Assembly: GCF_000385375.1 (NCBI RefSeq)
Contig: NZ_ARVV01000001.1
Span: forward strand, 3,596,001 to 3,660,000
Direction: 5' to 3'
DNA length: 64,000 nucleotides
DNA from: Methyloversatilis discipulorum
GTDB taxonomy: Bacteria; Pseudomonadota; Gammaproteobacteria; Burkholderiales; Rhodocyclaceae
This document shows positions 16,255 through 26,531 of the stretch, in pieces. The notes under the pieces were generated by a model that was not told where the DNA came from, did no database searches, and saw only the letters and a list, made by a program, of their open reading frames with translations. Numbering within the stretch: the stretch's first letter is position 1; every line of letters begins with the position of its first letter. The position numbers and the translations under genes were made by a program.

Positions 16255-18210
16255 ATGGGCATGCAGGAGGAATTGTCGGCATATGGCGCCTGGCGTACGC
16301 GGGTCGAACAGACCATCGTGCGTCTGCGCGGCTGGCTGTTCGAAAGCAACCTGAACGACAGCCACAACGATCTGTGCATCGAACAGCTGCTGCAGAAGCT
16401 GCGCGACGACCGCCTGGTCGTCGCCTTCGTCGCCGAGTTCTCGCGCGGCAAGTCCGAACTGATCAATGCCATCTTCTTCGGCGACCAGGGCGCGCGCGTG
16501 CTGCCGTCCAGCTCGGGCCGCACCACGATGTGCCCGACCGAACTGATGTACGACGGGTCTCGCCCGGCCTGCATAGACCTGCTGCCGATCGACACCCGGC
16601 GTGGCACCACCACGGTGTCCGACCTGAAATCACAGCCCGGCGCGTGGAAGCGCATCGAGCTCGACACCACCTCGACGGCGGCGATGCAGCAGGCGCTCGG
16701 ACGCGTCAGCGAACAGCGCAAGGTGGCCATAGGCGAAGCCGAAGCGTTGGGCTTCCGCATCGACCTGAGTGGCGAAAACGGCCTGCAGCCCGATTCGCAG
16801 GGCATGGTCGAGGTGCCGGCCTGGCGCCATGCCATCATCAATCTGCCGCACCCGCTGCTGCGCCAGGGGCTGGTCATCCTCGACACGCCGGGTCTGAACG
16901 CGATCGGCGCCGAACCCGAACTGACGCTGTCGCTGCTGCCCTCGGCACACGCCGTGCTGTTCGTGCTCGGCATGGACACCGGCGTCACGCAGAGCGACCT
17001 CGGCGTCTGGAAGACGCATGTCACTGCAGCCGGCGGTTCGCGTCAGGGCCGCATCGCCGTACTGAACAAGATGGACAGCCTGTGGGACGGCCTGCGCTCG
17101 GAAACCCAGATCGAGTCGGAAATCGCGCGCCAGATCGCCTCCTGTGCAGCCACGCTGGACATCCCGGAGTCGCGCGTGTTTCCGGTGTCGGCGCAGAAAG
17201 GCCTGCTGGCACGGATACAGCATGACGGCACGCTGCTGTCGCGCAGCCGTCTGCCGCAGCTCGAACGCGCACTGGTCGAGGATCTGCTGCCGGCCAAGCG
17301 CGACATCGTCGGCGCCGCCGTCGACAAGGACGCACGCGAGCTGATCGCCCGCACGCGCGAGGTGCTGGCCGGCCGCCGACGCAGCATCGACGACCAGCTG
17401 GCCGAATTCTCCGACCTGCGCGGCAAGAACCGCGGCGTCATCCAGTACATGCTGAAGCGGGTGCGGGCGGAAAAGGAAGAGTTCGAACGCGGCCTCGAAC
17501 GTTTCTACGCCACACGAAACGTGTTCTCGTCGCAGACCAATGTGCTGTTCGCCCACCTCGGCATGGACGCGCTGCGCGCGCGCACCAACCACACGCGCGA
17601 ACAGATGGAGGCAGCCAACTTCTCGCTGCAGCTGCGCGACGCGATGAACGCCTTCTTCGACGACGTGCGTGACAGCCTGACCCGCTCGGCCGCCAGCGTG
17701 GATGAAATCTTCCGCATGATGGAAGCGATGTACCAGCGCTTCTCGACCGAACACGACCTGCGGCTGGGCGTGCCGGTGCCGTTCTCGGTCCATCGTTACG
17801 AGAAGGACATCACCCGGCTGGAAAAGGCCTTCCACCAGCAGTTCAACACCTGGCTGAACATGCTCACCACCGAAAAGCGCCAGCTCACGCAGCGCTTCTT
17901 CGAAACCGTCGCCGTGCAGGTGCGCAAGCACATGGAAGTGGTGAACCGCGACGTCGAGCACTGGCTGCGCGCCATCATGGCGCCGCTCGAGAACCAGGTG
18001 CGCGAGCACCAGAAACAGCTGAAACGCCGGTTGGAGAGCGTCAAGCGCATCCACGAGGCGACCGACACGCTGGAGGAGCGGATCGAGGAACTCCGGCAGA
18101 ACGGCGCGGCGATCGATCAGCAGCTGGAGGAACTGGCACGCCTCGAAAGCGCGCTCGATTCGGCGCTCAAGGCGCCGGTACTGCGGGTCATCTCGGCCGC
18201 GGCCGCCTGA
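16255..18210 (+). CDS. Bacterial dynamin-like GTPase
   Basis: A 651-residue member of the dynamin superfamily. G1 is FVAEFSRGKSELINAI (about residues 58-73), G3 DTPGLNAIG (about 208-216) and G4 LNKMD (about 268). A long helical region follows, with charged coiled-coil stretches to the end (for example the last 80 residues). No hydrophobic paddle or transmembrane segment stands out, so membrane attachment is not evident. Bacterial dynamins remodel or protect membranes; this one's role is unknown. GGAGGAG before the ATG at 16255 decides the start over the GTG at 16240. It lies alone between mutM and a ferredoxin gene on the other strand. Confidence 0.85.
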   Translation: MGMQEELSAYGAWRTRVEQTIVRLRGWLFESNLNDSHNDLCIEQLLQKLRDDRLVVAFVAEFSRGKSELINAIFFGDQGARVLPSSSGRTTMCPTELMYDGSRPACIDLLPIDTRRGTTTVSDLKSQPGAWKRIELDTTSTAAMQQALGRVSEQRKVAIGEAEALGFRIDLSGENGLQPDSQGMVEVPAWRHAIINLPHPLLRQGLVILDTPGLNAIGAEPELTLSLLPSAHAVLFVLGMDTGVTQSDLGVWKTHVTAAGGSRQGRIAVLNKMDSLWDGLRSETQIESEIARQIASCAATLDIPESRVFPVSAQKGLLARIQHDGTLLSRSRLPQLERALVEDLLPAKRDIVGAAVDKDARELIARTREVLAGRRRSIDDQLAEFSDLRGKNRGVIQYMLKRVRAEKEEFERGLERFYATRNVFSSQTNVLFAHLGMDALRARTNHTREQMEAANFSLQLRDAMNAFFDDVRDSLTRSAASVDEIFRMMEAMYQRFSTEHDLRLGVPVPFSVHRYEKDITRLEKAFHQQFNTWLNMLTTEKRQLTQRFFETVAVQVRKHMEVVNRDVEHWLRAIMAPLENQVREHQKQLKRRLESVKRIHEATDTLEERIEELRQNGAAIDQQLEELARLESALDSALKAPVLRVISAAAA

Positions 18211-18231
18211 GCACGCCGCGGCCGGCGAGCG

Positions 18232-18981
<750 letters not shown>

Positions 18982-18985
<4 letters not shown>

Positions 18986-19515
18986 GATCGTTCCAGCAGC
19001 TGGTAATGGACTTGCCCTGCCCGCCCCGCCCGCGTCGCCCGGTAATCGCCGAGCGCCGGCACGGGCTGTTCGGCCTCGCAGTAGATCACCGCGTCGTCGG
19101 TCAGCAGGTGCGGCAGATGCGGTACCACGCGATCGAGCAGACCCTTGCCGTAAGGCGGGTCGAGAAAGAGTACATCGAAGCGCTGCGGTGGCTGGGCGGC
19201 GAATTCTAGCGCATCGCCCCTGACCAGCCTGACCTGTGGTGCGGGCAGCAGTTCGACCGCTTCGCGCAGCTTGCCGAATGCGCGGGCATCGCGCTCGACC
19301 AGCGTGACCGAGGCGGCGCCGCGGGACGCGGCCTCGAAGCCGAGCACGCCGGTGCCGGCAAAGAGATCGAGGCAATGCAGCCCGTTCAGGTCCTGGCCCA
19401 GCCAGTTGAACAGGCGTTCGCGCACCGAATCCGGAGTGGGACGCAGCCCCGGCACCGCCGCGACCGGAAGGAGGCGGCTGCGCCACTGGCCGCCGATGAT
19501 GCGTATGCGGGACAT
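18982..19515 (-). CDS. rsmD: 16S rRNA m2G966 methyltransferase RsmD
   Basis: Methylates N2 of G966 in 16S rRNA during small-subunit assembly. The 177-residue protein has [14 protein letters not shown] and [17 protein letters not shown] at the start, the SAM-binding [18 protein letters not shown], and the catalytic DPPYGKG. Its stop overlaps coaD by four bases. A TAGAAT sits only 6 bases upstream of the ATG, but no -35 goes with it. Confidence 0.95.
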
Positions 19516-19599
19516 GCCGAGATTCTACCTGCGCGCCCGCAGGCACTTGTGGCGCCTTGTTTCGTGAAGCCGGGCGCCGCCGCAGGCCGCAGCCGGTCC

Positions 19600-20904
19600 T
19601 CAGTCGCCGGCGACGATCACCCGCACCATGTGGTCGGCGGACAGGCGGCGCTGGAAAGCCTCCTTCACCTGTGCCGCCGTCACCGCCTCGACCCGTTCCT
19701 GGAACTTGCTGAGCCAGTCCAGCGGCAGCCCGTAGAAACCGATGGTCGCGAGGCTGTCGAGCAGCTTGCGATTGCTGTCCAGGCGCAGCGAGAAGCCATC
19801 GACCAGATTGCGCTTGGCCGCCTTCAGCTCGTCAGCGGTCGGGCCTTTGGCGATGAAGGACGCCAGCGTTTCATCAACCACCTTCAGCGCATCCGCCGCC
19901 TGGGCGCGCTGCGTCTGCAGACCGATCTGGAACGGACCGGGCTGGCGCTGCGGGCTGAAATAGCTGTACACGCTGTAGGCGTATCCGCGCTTCTCGCGCA
20001 CCTCCTTGGTCAGCCGCGACACGAAGCCACCGCCGCCGAGGATGTAGTTGCCGACCTGCAGCGGGAAGAAATCCGGGTCACCGCGGCGGGTCACCGGCTG
20101 ACCGACGAAGATGTGGCTCTGGTTGGCCGGATGCGCGACGCGCTCGGTCGCGGCCTTGGGCATCGTCACGTCGGCGATCGGCGGCAGCGGTTCGCCGGCC
20201 GGCAGGTCGCCGGTCAGCTGCAGCGCGATCGCTTCCGCCTGTTCGCGCGTCACGTCGCCGACGATGGACACCACCGCGCGCGAGGCGACGTAATGGCGGC
20301 GGTAGTGCGCCAGCACGTCGTCGCGGGTGATGGCGGCGATCGACTCGACAGTGGCGCTGCGGCCGTAGGGGTGGTCGCCATACAGCGCTTTCGCGAAGCG
20401 CTTGGCGCCGATCTGGTCCGGTTTGGTGTCGGCTTCGCGCAGGCTGGCGATGGCACGCGCCTTCTCGCGTTCGAGCACGGCGGCCGGAAATTCGGGCGCC
20501 GTCAGCACGGTGCGCATCAGCGCCAGCGCGCCCTCGCGCTCACGTGCGCTGGCCAGTGTGCGCAGCGACAGCCCGGCGCGGTCGTTGTCGGCCGAACCGG
20601 ACAGGCGGGCGCCGAGATCGCTGAGCTTTTCGGCCAGCGCGTCCTCGTCGAGGCCACCGGCACCGGAGTCGAGCAGGCCATGAGTCATGCCGGCGAGGCC
20701 GCTGCGTCCCTCGGGGTCACGCGCCGAGCCGGCGTCGAAATCGACCTGTACGTCGAGTATCGGCAGCACGTGGCTTTCGACGAAATAGACGCGTGCGCCG
20801 TTGGCGGCCGTCCAGTGCTGGATATCGACATTGGCCAGCGCCGGCGTTGCGAACGCCAGCACGCTGACTGCGCGCAGCAGCGCGCTGCGGAAGAATCGGA
20901 TCAT
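19600..20904 (-). CDS. M16 family peptidase-like subunit lacking the zinc motif
   Basis: A periplasmic protein of 434 residues with an M16 (pitrilysin/processing-peptidase) fold. The leader [24 protein letters not shown] is a signal peptide. Where catalytic members have HxxEH, this one has [13 protein letters not shown], so it cannot bind zinc in the usual way. The C-terminal half keeps the M16_C pattern ([28 protein letters not shown] region) and a glycine-rich [22 protein letters not shown] start it at 20904 because AGGTG precedes that ATG and the signal follows at once; a start at 20940 would overlap the upstream gene by one base. It is probably the partner of the catalytic subunit next to it. 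Confidence 0.88.
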   Translation of the reverse strand: MIRFFRSALLRAVSVLAFATPALANVDIQHWTAANGARVYFVESHVLPILDVQVDFDAGSARDPEGRSGLAGMTHGLLDSGAGGLDEDALAEKLSDLGARLSGSADNDRAGLSLRTLASAREREGALALMRTVLTAPEFPAAVLEREKARAIASLREADTKPDQIGAKRFAKALYGDHPYGRSATVESIAAITRDDVLAHYRRHYVASRAVVSIVGDVTREQAEAIALQLTGDLPAGEPLPPIADVTMPKAATERVAHPANQSHIFVGQPVTRRGDPDFFPLQVGNYILGGGGFVSRLTKEVREKRGYAYSVYSYFSPQRQPGPFQIGLQTQRAQAADALKVVDETLASFIAKGPTADELKAAKRNLVDGFSLRLDSNRKLLDSLATIGFYGLPLDWLSKFQERVEAVTAAQVKEAFQRRLSADHMVRVIVAGD

Positions 20905-20939
20905 CGGAATCACCTGCAGGAAATCGTTGTGCGTACGCA

Positions 20940-22325
20940 TCAGTGGCGCAGACCGGCCGGCTTGGCGCGGGGCTTCGCGTCCGGGTCGAGCGGCTGCGGA
21001 TCGAGCACGGCGACGGTCAGCGTGTCGTCGCCGAAATACTTGCGCGCGACCGCCTGCACCTCGTCGGCGGTGACCGAGCGCAGCTTTTCCAGCATGCGGT
21101 CGGCGTCCTGCCAGCGGTAGCCGGACGCTTCAAGGCGACCGATCTCCATCGCCTGCACATAGGTGGAATCGAGCTTGTATATCTGCGAAGCAACGGTCAG
21201 CGTCTTGATGCGCTCGAGTTCGGCCGCCGACACACCTTCATCGGCGATGCGCTTCACTTCCGCCCGCAGCGCGGTCTCCAGTTCGGCCACCGTGTGCCCC
21301 TTGGCCGGCGTACCGCCGAGCATGAAAGTCACCTCGCCGCGCGCGGTCGAGTCGTAGTAGGCGCCCACCTCGACCGCGATCTGGCTGCTGCGCACCAGCG
21401 CGCGCGGCAGGCGCGACGCCGCGTGACCGTCGAGAATGCCGGCCAGCACCTCCAGCGCGTACGGTTCGCGATCGTTCTCGACGTCGCTCAGCTTCGGCAC
21501 CTTCCACGCCATCGCCAGTTGTGGCAGTTCGGCCGGCGCCTTGACGGTGATGCGGCGCTCGCCGGTCTGTGGCGGCTCGGCAGTCACCTTGCGCACCGGC
21601 TGCGCAACCGGCTTCATGTGTCCGTAGTGCTTCTTCACCAGCTCGAATACCTTCTTGTGGTCGACGTCGCCGACCACCACCACGTAGGCGTTGTTCGGCG
21701 CGTACCAGAGCCGGTACCAGTCGCGCGCGTCGTCCGGACGCATGTTCTCCAGATCGTTCATCCAGCCGATGACCGGACGGCGGTAGGGGTGGGCGATGAA
21801 GGCGCTGGCCATCAGCTGTTCGTGCATCTGCGACTGCGGCTGGTCGTCGGTGCGCAGCCGGCGCTCTTCCATCACCACCTTCAGCTCGCGCGCGAACTCG
21901 TCGTCACCGATGACCAGATTGCGCATGCGGTCCGCTTCGAGCTCGATCATCTTCGGCAACGCCGCGGCGGGTACGCGCTGGAAATAGGCGGTGTAGTCGT
22001 GGCTGGTGAAGGCGTTGTCGTTGCCGCCGGCGCGGGCGACGATGTCGTTGAACTCGCCCGGCTTCAGTTTCTTCGTGCCCTTGAACATCATGTGTTCGAG
22101 CAGGTGGGCGACACCGGTGGTGCCGTCCTTCTCGTCCATCGCGCCGACGCGGTACCACACCATGTGCATCGCCACCGGCGCCCGGCGATCTTCCTTGACG
22201 ATGACGCGCAGGCCGTTGCTCAAGGTGGTTTCAAAGGGGTTGGCGCGGGCCGGTGACGCCACTGCAAGCGTCAGGGCCAGTGCGCCACACAGTGCGATGC
22301 CATTGGAAAAACGGCGCAAATCCAT
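20940..22325 (-). CDS. M16 family zinc metallopeptidase, catalytic subunit
   Basis: A secreted zinc protease of 461 residues. The signal peptide is about residues 1-29 (ends ASPARA). The zinc site is HLLEH at residues 74-78, with the third ligand in the VVMEERR stretch near residue 154. The M16_C domain follows (GDVDHKKVFELVKKHYG and later segments). Start 22325 is favoured over a GTG at 22334 because GGAGAG lies 8 bases before it. Together with the following inactive partner it resembles paired M16 proteins that form a heterodimer like mitochondrial processing peptidase; the substrate is unknown. It is divergent from ftsY with about 107 bases between. Confidence 0.9.
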   Translation of the reverse strand: MDLRRFSNGIALCGALALTLAVASPARANPFETTLSNGLRVIVKEDRRAPVAMHMVWYRVGAMDEKDGTTGVAHLLEHMMFKGTKKLKPGEFNDIVARAGGNDNAFTSHDYTAYFQRVPAAALPKMIELEADRMRNLVIGDDEFARELKVVMEERRLRTDDQPQSQMHEQLMASAFIAHPYRRPVIGWMNDLENMRPDDARDWYRLWYAPNNAYVVVVGDVDHKKVFELVKKHYGHMKPVAQPVRKVTAEPPQTGERRITVKAPAELPQLAMAWKVPKLSDVENDREPYALEVLAGILDGHAASRLPRALVRSSQIAVEVGAYYDSTARGEVTFMLGGTPAKGHTVAELETALRAEVKRIADEGVSAAELERIKTLTVASQIYKLDSTYVQAMEIGRLEASGYRWQDADRMLEKLRSVTADEVQAVARKYFGDDTLTVAVLDPQPLDPDAKPRAKPAGLRH

Positions 22326-22432
22326 CTGATACACTCTCCGCCAAAGTACGCGATCCGGGCCAAACCCTTGATCGCGCCTGTATTTTCAAGCCGTGCGGCT
22401 GTCTGCACGGTGCTTCACTGACCGTCCCCCAC

Positions 22433-23479
22433 ATGTTTGGTTTCTTCAAGAAGGACAAGCCGGCCGCACCCGAAGCGGTCGCGCAGCCGGAAACTGCGCC
22501 GACTGCGGTCGCGCAGGATAGCGCGCCCGAGGCGGCCGCGCCGAAACTGTCCTGGGCGCAGCGCCTGCGTGCCGGGCTGTCGAAGACCCGTGCTCAGCTC
22601 GGCGGCCAGCTCAGCGCGCTGTTTTCGCGCACCAAGGTCGACGACGAACTGCTGGAAGAGCTGGAAACCCTGCTCATCACCTCCGACGTCGGCCTCGACG
22701 CCACCACCCACCTGCTGGACGTGCTGCGCGAGCGCGTGCGCCGCGAGCGGATCGAGGACCCGGCCAGGCTGCGCGACGTGCTGAAGGAAGAGCTGACAAA
22801 GCTGATCGCACCGCTGGAAATGCCGCTCGATCTGGACGCGCACAAGCCCTTCATCATCATGATCGCCGGCGTCAATGGCGCCGGAAAGACCACCTCGATC
22901 GGCAAGCTGGCCAAGCACTTCCAGGCCCAGGGCAAGAGCGTGCTGCTGGCTGCCGGTGACACCTTCCGTGCCGCCGCGCGCGAGCAGCTGGAAACCTGGG
23001 GCGCCCGCAACAACGTGGCGGTGATCGCGCAGGATTCCGGCGACCCCGCTGCGGTCGTGTTCGACGCCGTCAATGCCGCCCGCGCACGCAATATCGATGT
23101 CGTGCTTGCCGACACCGCCGGCCGCCTGCCCACGCAGCTGCACCTGATGGACGAGATCGCCAAGGTGAAGCGGGTGATCGCCAAGGCCGACCCGACCGGC
23201 CCGCACGAGGTGCTGCTGGTACTGGACGGCAACATCGGCCAGAACGCGCTGGCGCAGGTGAAAGCCTTCGACGCCGCCATCGGTGTGACCGGCCTGGTCA
23301 TGACCAAGCTGGACGGCACCGCGCGCGGCGGCGTCATCGCCGCCATCGCCAAGCAGCATGCGCCGTCGCGCCCGATCGCGCTGCGCTACATCGGCGTCGG
23401 CGAAGGCGTGGACGACCTGCAGCCCTTCCGCGCCGCCGAATTCGTCGACGCGCTGTTCGACACTCCGCAAGGCGCCTGA
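22433..23479 (+). CDS. ftsY: Signal recognition particle receptor FtsY
   Basis: The membrane-associated SRP receptor GTPase that delivers nascent membrane proteins to the translocon. The 348 residues comprise a short acidic/Ala-Pro-rich A region, an N domain (LLEELETLLITSDVGLDATT) and a G domain with GVNGAGKTTSIGKLA, GDTFRAAAREQL, DTAGRLPT and TKLDGTARGG. The ATG at 22433 (MFGFFKKDK) gives the standard amphipathic start. It heads an ftsY-ftsE-ftsX run, with 7 bases to ftsE. Confidence 0.97.
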   Translation: MFGFFKKDKPAAPEAVAQPETAPTAVAQDSAPEAAAPKLSWAQRLRAGLSKTRAQLGGQLSALFSRTKVDDELLEELETLLITSDVGLDATTHLLDVLRERVRRERIEDPARLRDVLKEELTKLIAPLEMPLDLDAHKPFIIMIAGVNGAGKTTSIGKLAKHFQAQGKSVLLAAGDTFRAAAREQLETWGARNNVAVIAQDSGDPAAVVFDAVNAARARNIDVVLADTAGRLPTQLHLMDEIAKVKRVIAKADPTGPHEVLLVLDGNIGQNALAQVKAFDAAIGVTGLVMTKLDGTARGGVIAAIAKQHAPSRPIALRYIGVGEGVDDLQPFRAAEFVDALFDTPQGA

Positions 23480-23486
23480 TCGACGC

Positions 23487-24137
23487 ATGATCCGTTTCGA
23501 ACAGGTTACCAAGCGTTACCCCGGCGGCCACACCGCACTCGAACGCGTCGACATCGACATCGCACGCGGCGAAATGGTGGTCGTGACCGGCCACTCCGGC
23601 GCCGGCAAGAGCACGCTGCTCAAGCTGCTGGCGGTACTCGAACGGCCGACCGAAGGCCAGGTGCTGGTCGGCGGCGAGAACGTATCGGCGCTCAAGCGCG
23701 CCGCCCTGCCCTACTGGCGCCGCTCGATCGGGCTCATCATGCAGGACCAGCGCCTGCTGTTCGATCGCAGCGCCTTCGACAACGTGATGCTGCCGCTGGC
23801 CATCAGCAGCCACCCGCCGCGCGAGGCGGCAAAGCGGGTCAGCGCCGCGCTGGAACGGGTCGGCCTGGCCGGTCGCGACAAGGCGATGCCGGTCGAACTG
23901 TCCGGCGGCGAACAGCAGCGCCTCACCATCGCCCGCGCCATCGTGAACCGGCCGCAGATCCTGCTCGCCGACGAACCGACCGCCCACCTCGACGACGCCT
24001 ACGCGCGCGACATCGCCGACCTGTTCCGCTCGTTCAACGAAGCGGGCGTGACCGTGCTGCTGACCACGCACGACGGCGGGCTGTTCGAACGCTACGCACC
24101 GCGCCGGCTGTCGCTGGCACACGGGAAGCTGCAATGA
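23487..24137 (+). CDS. ftsE: Cell division ATP-binding protein FtsE
   Basis: ABC-type ATPase that, with FtsX, links the divisome to peptidoglycan hydrolases. The 216-residue protein has Walker A GHSGAGKSTLL, the Q-loop in LIMQDQRLLFD, the signature LSGGEQQR and Walker B ILLADEPTAHLD, then an H-loop TTHD. The frame is open upstream within ftsY, but the ATG at 23487 matches the family start (MIRFEQVTKRYPGG). Its stop overlaps ftsX by four bases. Confidence 0.97.
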   Translation: MIRFEQVTKRYPGGHTALERVDIDIARGEMVVVTGHSGAGKSTLLKLLAVLERPTEGQVLVGGENVSALKRAALPYWRRSIGLIMQDQRLLFDRSAFDNVMLPLAISSHPPREAAKRVSAALERVGLAGRDKAMPVELSGGEQQRLTIARAIVNRPQILLADEPTAHLDDAYARDIADLFRSFNEAGVTVLLTTHDGGLFERYAPRRLSLAHGKLQ

Positions 24138-25033
24138 ACTGGCTGCGTCTACAGATGCGCGCAGGGCTGCGCGCCGCCCGGCAGATGGTCCGCCAGCCCT
24201 TCAACACGCTGCTGGCCGCACTGGTGGTCGGCATCGCCGCCGCACTGCCGGCCACCGGCTACATGCTGCTCGGCAATCTGCAGCGGCTGGCCGGCAATGT
24301 CAGCGCCGCGCCGGAAATATCGGTGTTCATGCAGCCGGGTGCGAGCGCCGACGTGGTGAAGGACAGCGAGAAGAAGATCCGCGCGCTGGCCAAGGAGGGC
24401 CGCGTCGAACTGATTTCGCGCGACGCGGCGCTGAAGCGCTTCCGCGACAACGACGCGCTGGCCGAAATCCTCGACGCGCTGCCGGACAACCCCTTCGCCG
24501 ACGCCTTCGTCGTGCGGCTGAAGGACGCCGACGCCGAGCGCCTCGAAGCGCTGCGCGCCGACCTCGCGAAGCTGCCCGAAGTCGAACACGTGCAGCTCGA
24601 TTCCGACTGGGCCAAGCGGCTGGACGCGCTGATCGCGCTCGGCCGGCAGGCGCTGTCCATGCTGGCCGGCGTGCTCGGCCTCGGTCTGGTCGCGGTGACC
24701 TTCAACACGATACGGCTGCAGTTGCTGACCCAGCGCGACGAGATCGAAGTGAGCCGCCTGCTTGGCGCCACCGACGCCTGGATACGCCGCCCCTTCCACT
24801 GGTTCGGCGCGCTGCAGGGCCTGCTCGGCGGCGCGCTTGCCGGCCTACTGACGCTGGTCGCCACCCGCATGCTGGCGCAGCCGATGAGCGAACTGGCCGG
24901 CCTCTACAGTCTGGAATTCGTGCTGCGTCCGCTGGCCGTGCTCGACTGGGCGGTGCTGCTGGCCCTCTGCGCGCTGCTCGGCTGGCTGGGTGCCAGCGCT
25001 TCGGTGCGCCGCCACCTGTCGCGCATCGCCTGA
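24134..25033 (+). CDS. ftsX: Cell division protein FtsX
   Basis: Membrane partner of FtsE. The 299 residues show four membrane segments: about 25-45 (TLLAALVVGIAAALPATGYM), about 170-195, about 220-245 and about 270-290. The first two enclose a periplasmic loop with the PEISVFMQPGAS start typical of FtsX. The cytosolic loop has LLGATDAWIRRPF. The start overlaps the ftsE stop. No rpoH follows, unlike in many gammaproteobacteria; dacB comes next after 4 bases. Confidence 0.95.
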   Translation: MNWLRLQMRAGLRAARQMVRQPFNTLLAALVVGIAAALPATGYMLLGNLQRLAGNVSAAPEISVFMQPGASADVVKDSEKKIRALAKEGRVELISRDAALKRFRDNDALAEILDALPDNPFADAFVVRLKDADAERLEALRADLAKLPEVEHVQLDSDWAKRLDALIALGRQALSMLAGVLGLGLVAVTFNTIRLQLLTQRDEIEVSRLLGATDAWIRRPFHWFGALQGLLGGALAGLLTLVATRMLAQPMSELAGLYSLEFVLRPLAVLDWAVLLALCALLGWLGASASVRRHLSRIA

Positions 25034-25037
25034 GCCG

Positions 25038-26462
25038 ATGCGTCTGCTGCTCGGTGCGCTGCTGACCCTGCTGTCGCAGCTCGCGCTGGCGGTGCTGCCG
25101 GCGCCGGTACTGCAGGCGCTGCGCTCGGCCGACATCCCGCCGTCGGCGATATCGGTGGTGGTGCAATCGGTCGAAGGCGGTCCGGCACGGATCAGCCACC
25201 GCGCGAAGCAGCCGATGAACCCGGCGTCGGTGATGAAGCTGGTCACCACCTACGCCGCGCTCGATACGCTGGGCCCCGCCTACAGCTGGCGCACCGAACT
25301 GCTCGCCACGGTGACGCCGCGCGACGGCGTACTCGACGGCGACCTCTACATCCGCGGCAGCGGCGACCCGGCGCTGTCGATGGAACAGTTCTGGCTGCTG
25401 CTGCGCGAATTGCGCAGCCGCGGCATCCGTGACATCCGCGGCGACGTGATCACCGATCGCAGCCGCTACGCTCTGCTCGCGCACGACCCGGGCGCCTTCG
25501 ACAACGAACCGCTGGCGCCCTACAACGTCGGCCCGGACGCGCTGCTGCTGGCTCACAACGCATTGCGCATCCGGCTGCAGCCCACCGAAGGTGGCGCCCC
25601 CGTACTGTGGTCGGAACCGCCGCTGGATGGCGTGCAGATCGACAACCGGGTACAGCTGGTGGCGGGCGACTGCGGCGACTGGAAGGACACGCTGTTCGCC
25701 GCCGTCCAACCGGCCGGCAATGGTGCGCTGACCTTGCAGATCAGCGGCCGCTACGCGCGCGATTGCGGCGAGCGCATCTGGAATGTCGCGCCGCTGCCGC
25801 ATGCCGACTTCTTCGCCCGCGCGCTGCGCGCGATGTGGGCGGAACTGGGCGGACGCATCACCGGCCGCGTGCGCGAAGGGGTTGTGCCGATCAACGCAGC
25901 GGTGCTCGGCGGCATCGATTCGCCGCCGCTGGCCGAGGTGATCCGCGACATCAACAAGTACAGCAACAACGTGATGGCGCGCCAGCTCTTCCTCGCGCTG
26001 TCCCCGTCCGGTGTGCCGGCGGACACGGTCGGTGCGGCCGCTGGCGTGCGTGCCTGGGCGGCGCAGCGCAACCTGCCGCTGCCCAGCCTGGTGATGGACA
26101 ACGGCTCGGGTCTGTCACGGACGGAGCGGCTTTCGGCCTATGACCTGGCGGCGCTGCTGCGCCGCGCCTGGGCCAGCCCGGTCATGCCCGAATTCGTGTC
26201 GTCGATGCCGGTGCTGGCGGTCGACGGCACGCTGCGCCGGCGGCTGAAAACATCGCCGCTGGCCGGCCAGGCCCACCTGAAGACCGGCTCGCTGGCCGAT
26301 ACGCGCTCGATCGCCGGCTATGTGCTGGACCGCAACGGTCAGCGCGTGCTGATGGTCGCCTGGCTTAACCACCCGAACGCGAAGCGCGCTCAGCCGGTGC
26401 TGGAGGCGCTGCTCGAATGGGTGTGGAACGGCAATCCGCAGCCCTTGCCGACTACGGACTGA
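25038..26462 (+). CDS. dacB: D-alanyl-D-alanine carboxypeptidase/endopeptidase (PBP4, DacB)
   Basis: A periplasmic class C penicillin-binding protein that trims or opens peptidoglycan cross-links. It has 474 residues with a signal peptide at about 1-18. Active-site motifs are SxxK as SVMK (about residue 64), SxN as SNN (about 308) and KTG in LKTGSLADTRS (about 414). The insertion domain between the first two motifs is typical of PBP4. The ATG at 25038 follows the ftsX stop closely, so it is likely in the ftsYEX transcript, which places cell-wall trimming next to the divisome genes. Confidence 0.95.
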   Translation: MRLLLGALLTLLSQLALAVLPAPVLQALRSADIPPSAISVVVQSVEGGPARISHRAKQPMNPASVMKLVTTYAALDTLGPAYSWRTELLATVTPRDGVLDGDLYIRGSGDPALSMEQFWLLLRELRSRGIRDIRGDVITDRSRYALLAHDPGAFDNEPLAPYNVGPDALLLAHNALRIRLQPTEGGAPVLWSEPPLDGVQIDNRVQLVAGDCGDWKDTLFAAVQPAGNGALTLQISGRYARDCGERIWNVAPLPHADFFARALRAMWAELGGRITGRVREGVVPINAAVLGGIDSPPLAEVIRDINKYSNNVMARQLFLALSPSGVPADTVGAAAGVRAWAAQRNLPLPSLVMDNGSGLSRTERLSAYDLAALLRRAWASPVMPEFVSSMPVLAVDGTLRRRLKTSPLAGQAHLKTGSLADTRSIAGYVLDRNGQRVLMVAWLNHPNAKRAQPVLEALLEWVWNGNPQPLPTTD

Positions 26463-26476
26463 AGCGCGCCGCAAGG

Positions 26477-26502
26477 AGCCCGCGCATGCGCGGAGGCGGG
26501 CT
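26477..26502. terminator. GC-rich hairpin between convergent dacB and grxD
   Basis: AGCCCGC and GCGGGCT pair around a centre that is itself palindromic (CGCGCATGCGCG, 26481-26492). It lies 14 bases past the dacB stop and 29 bases past the grxD stop. No T-run is seen on either strand. Confidence 0.35.
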
Positions 26503-26531
26503 AACCCGCTCCCGCGCACGACGGGCGCCGA

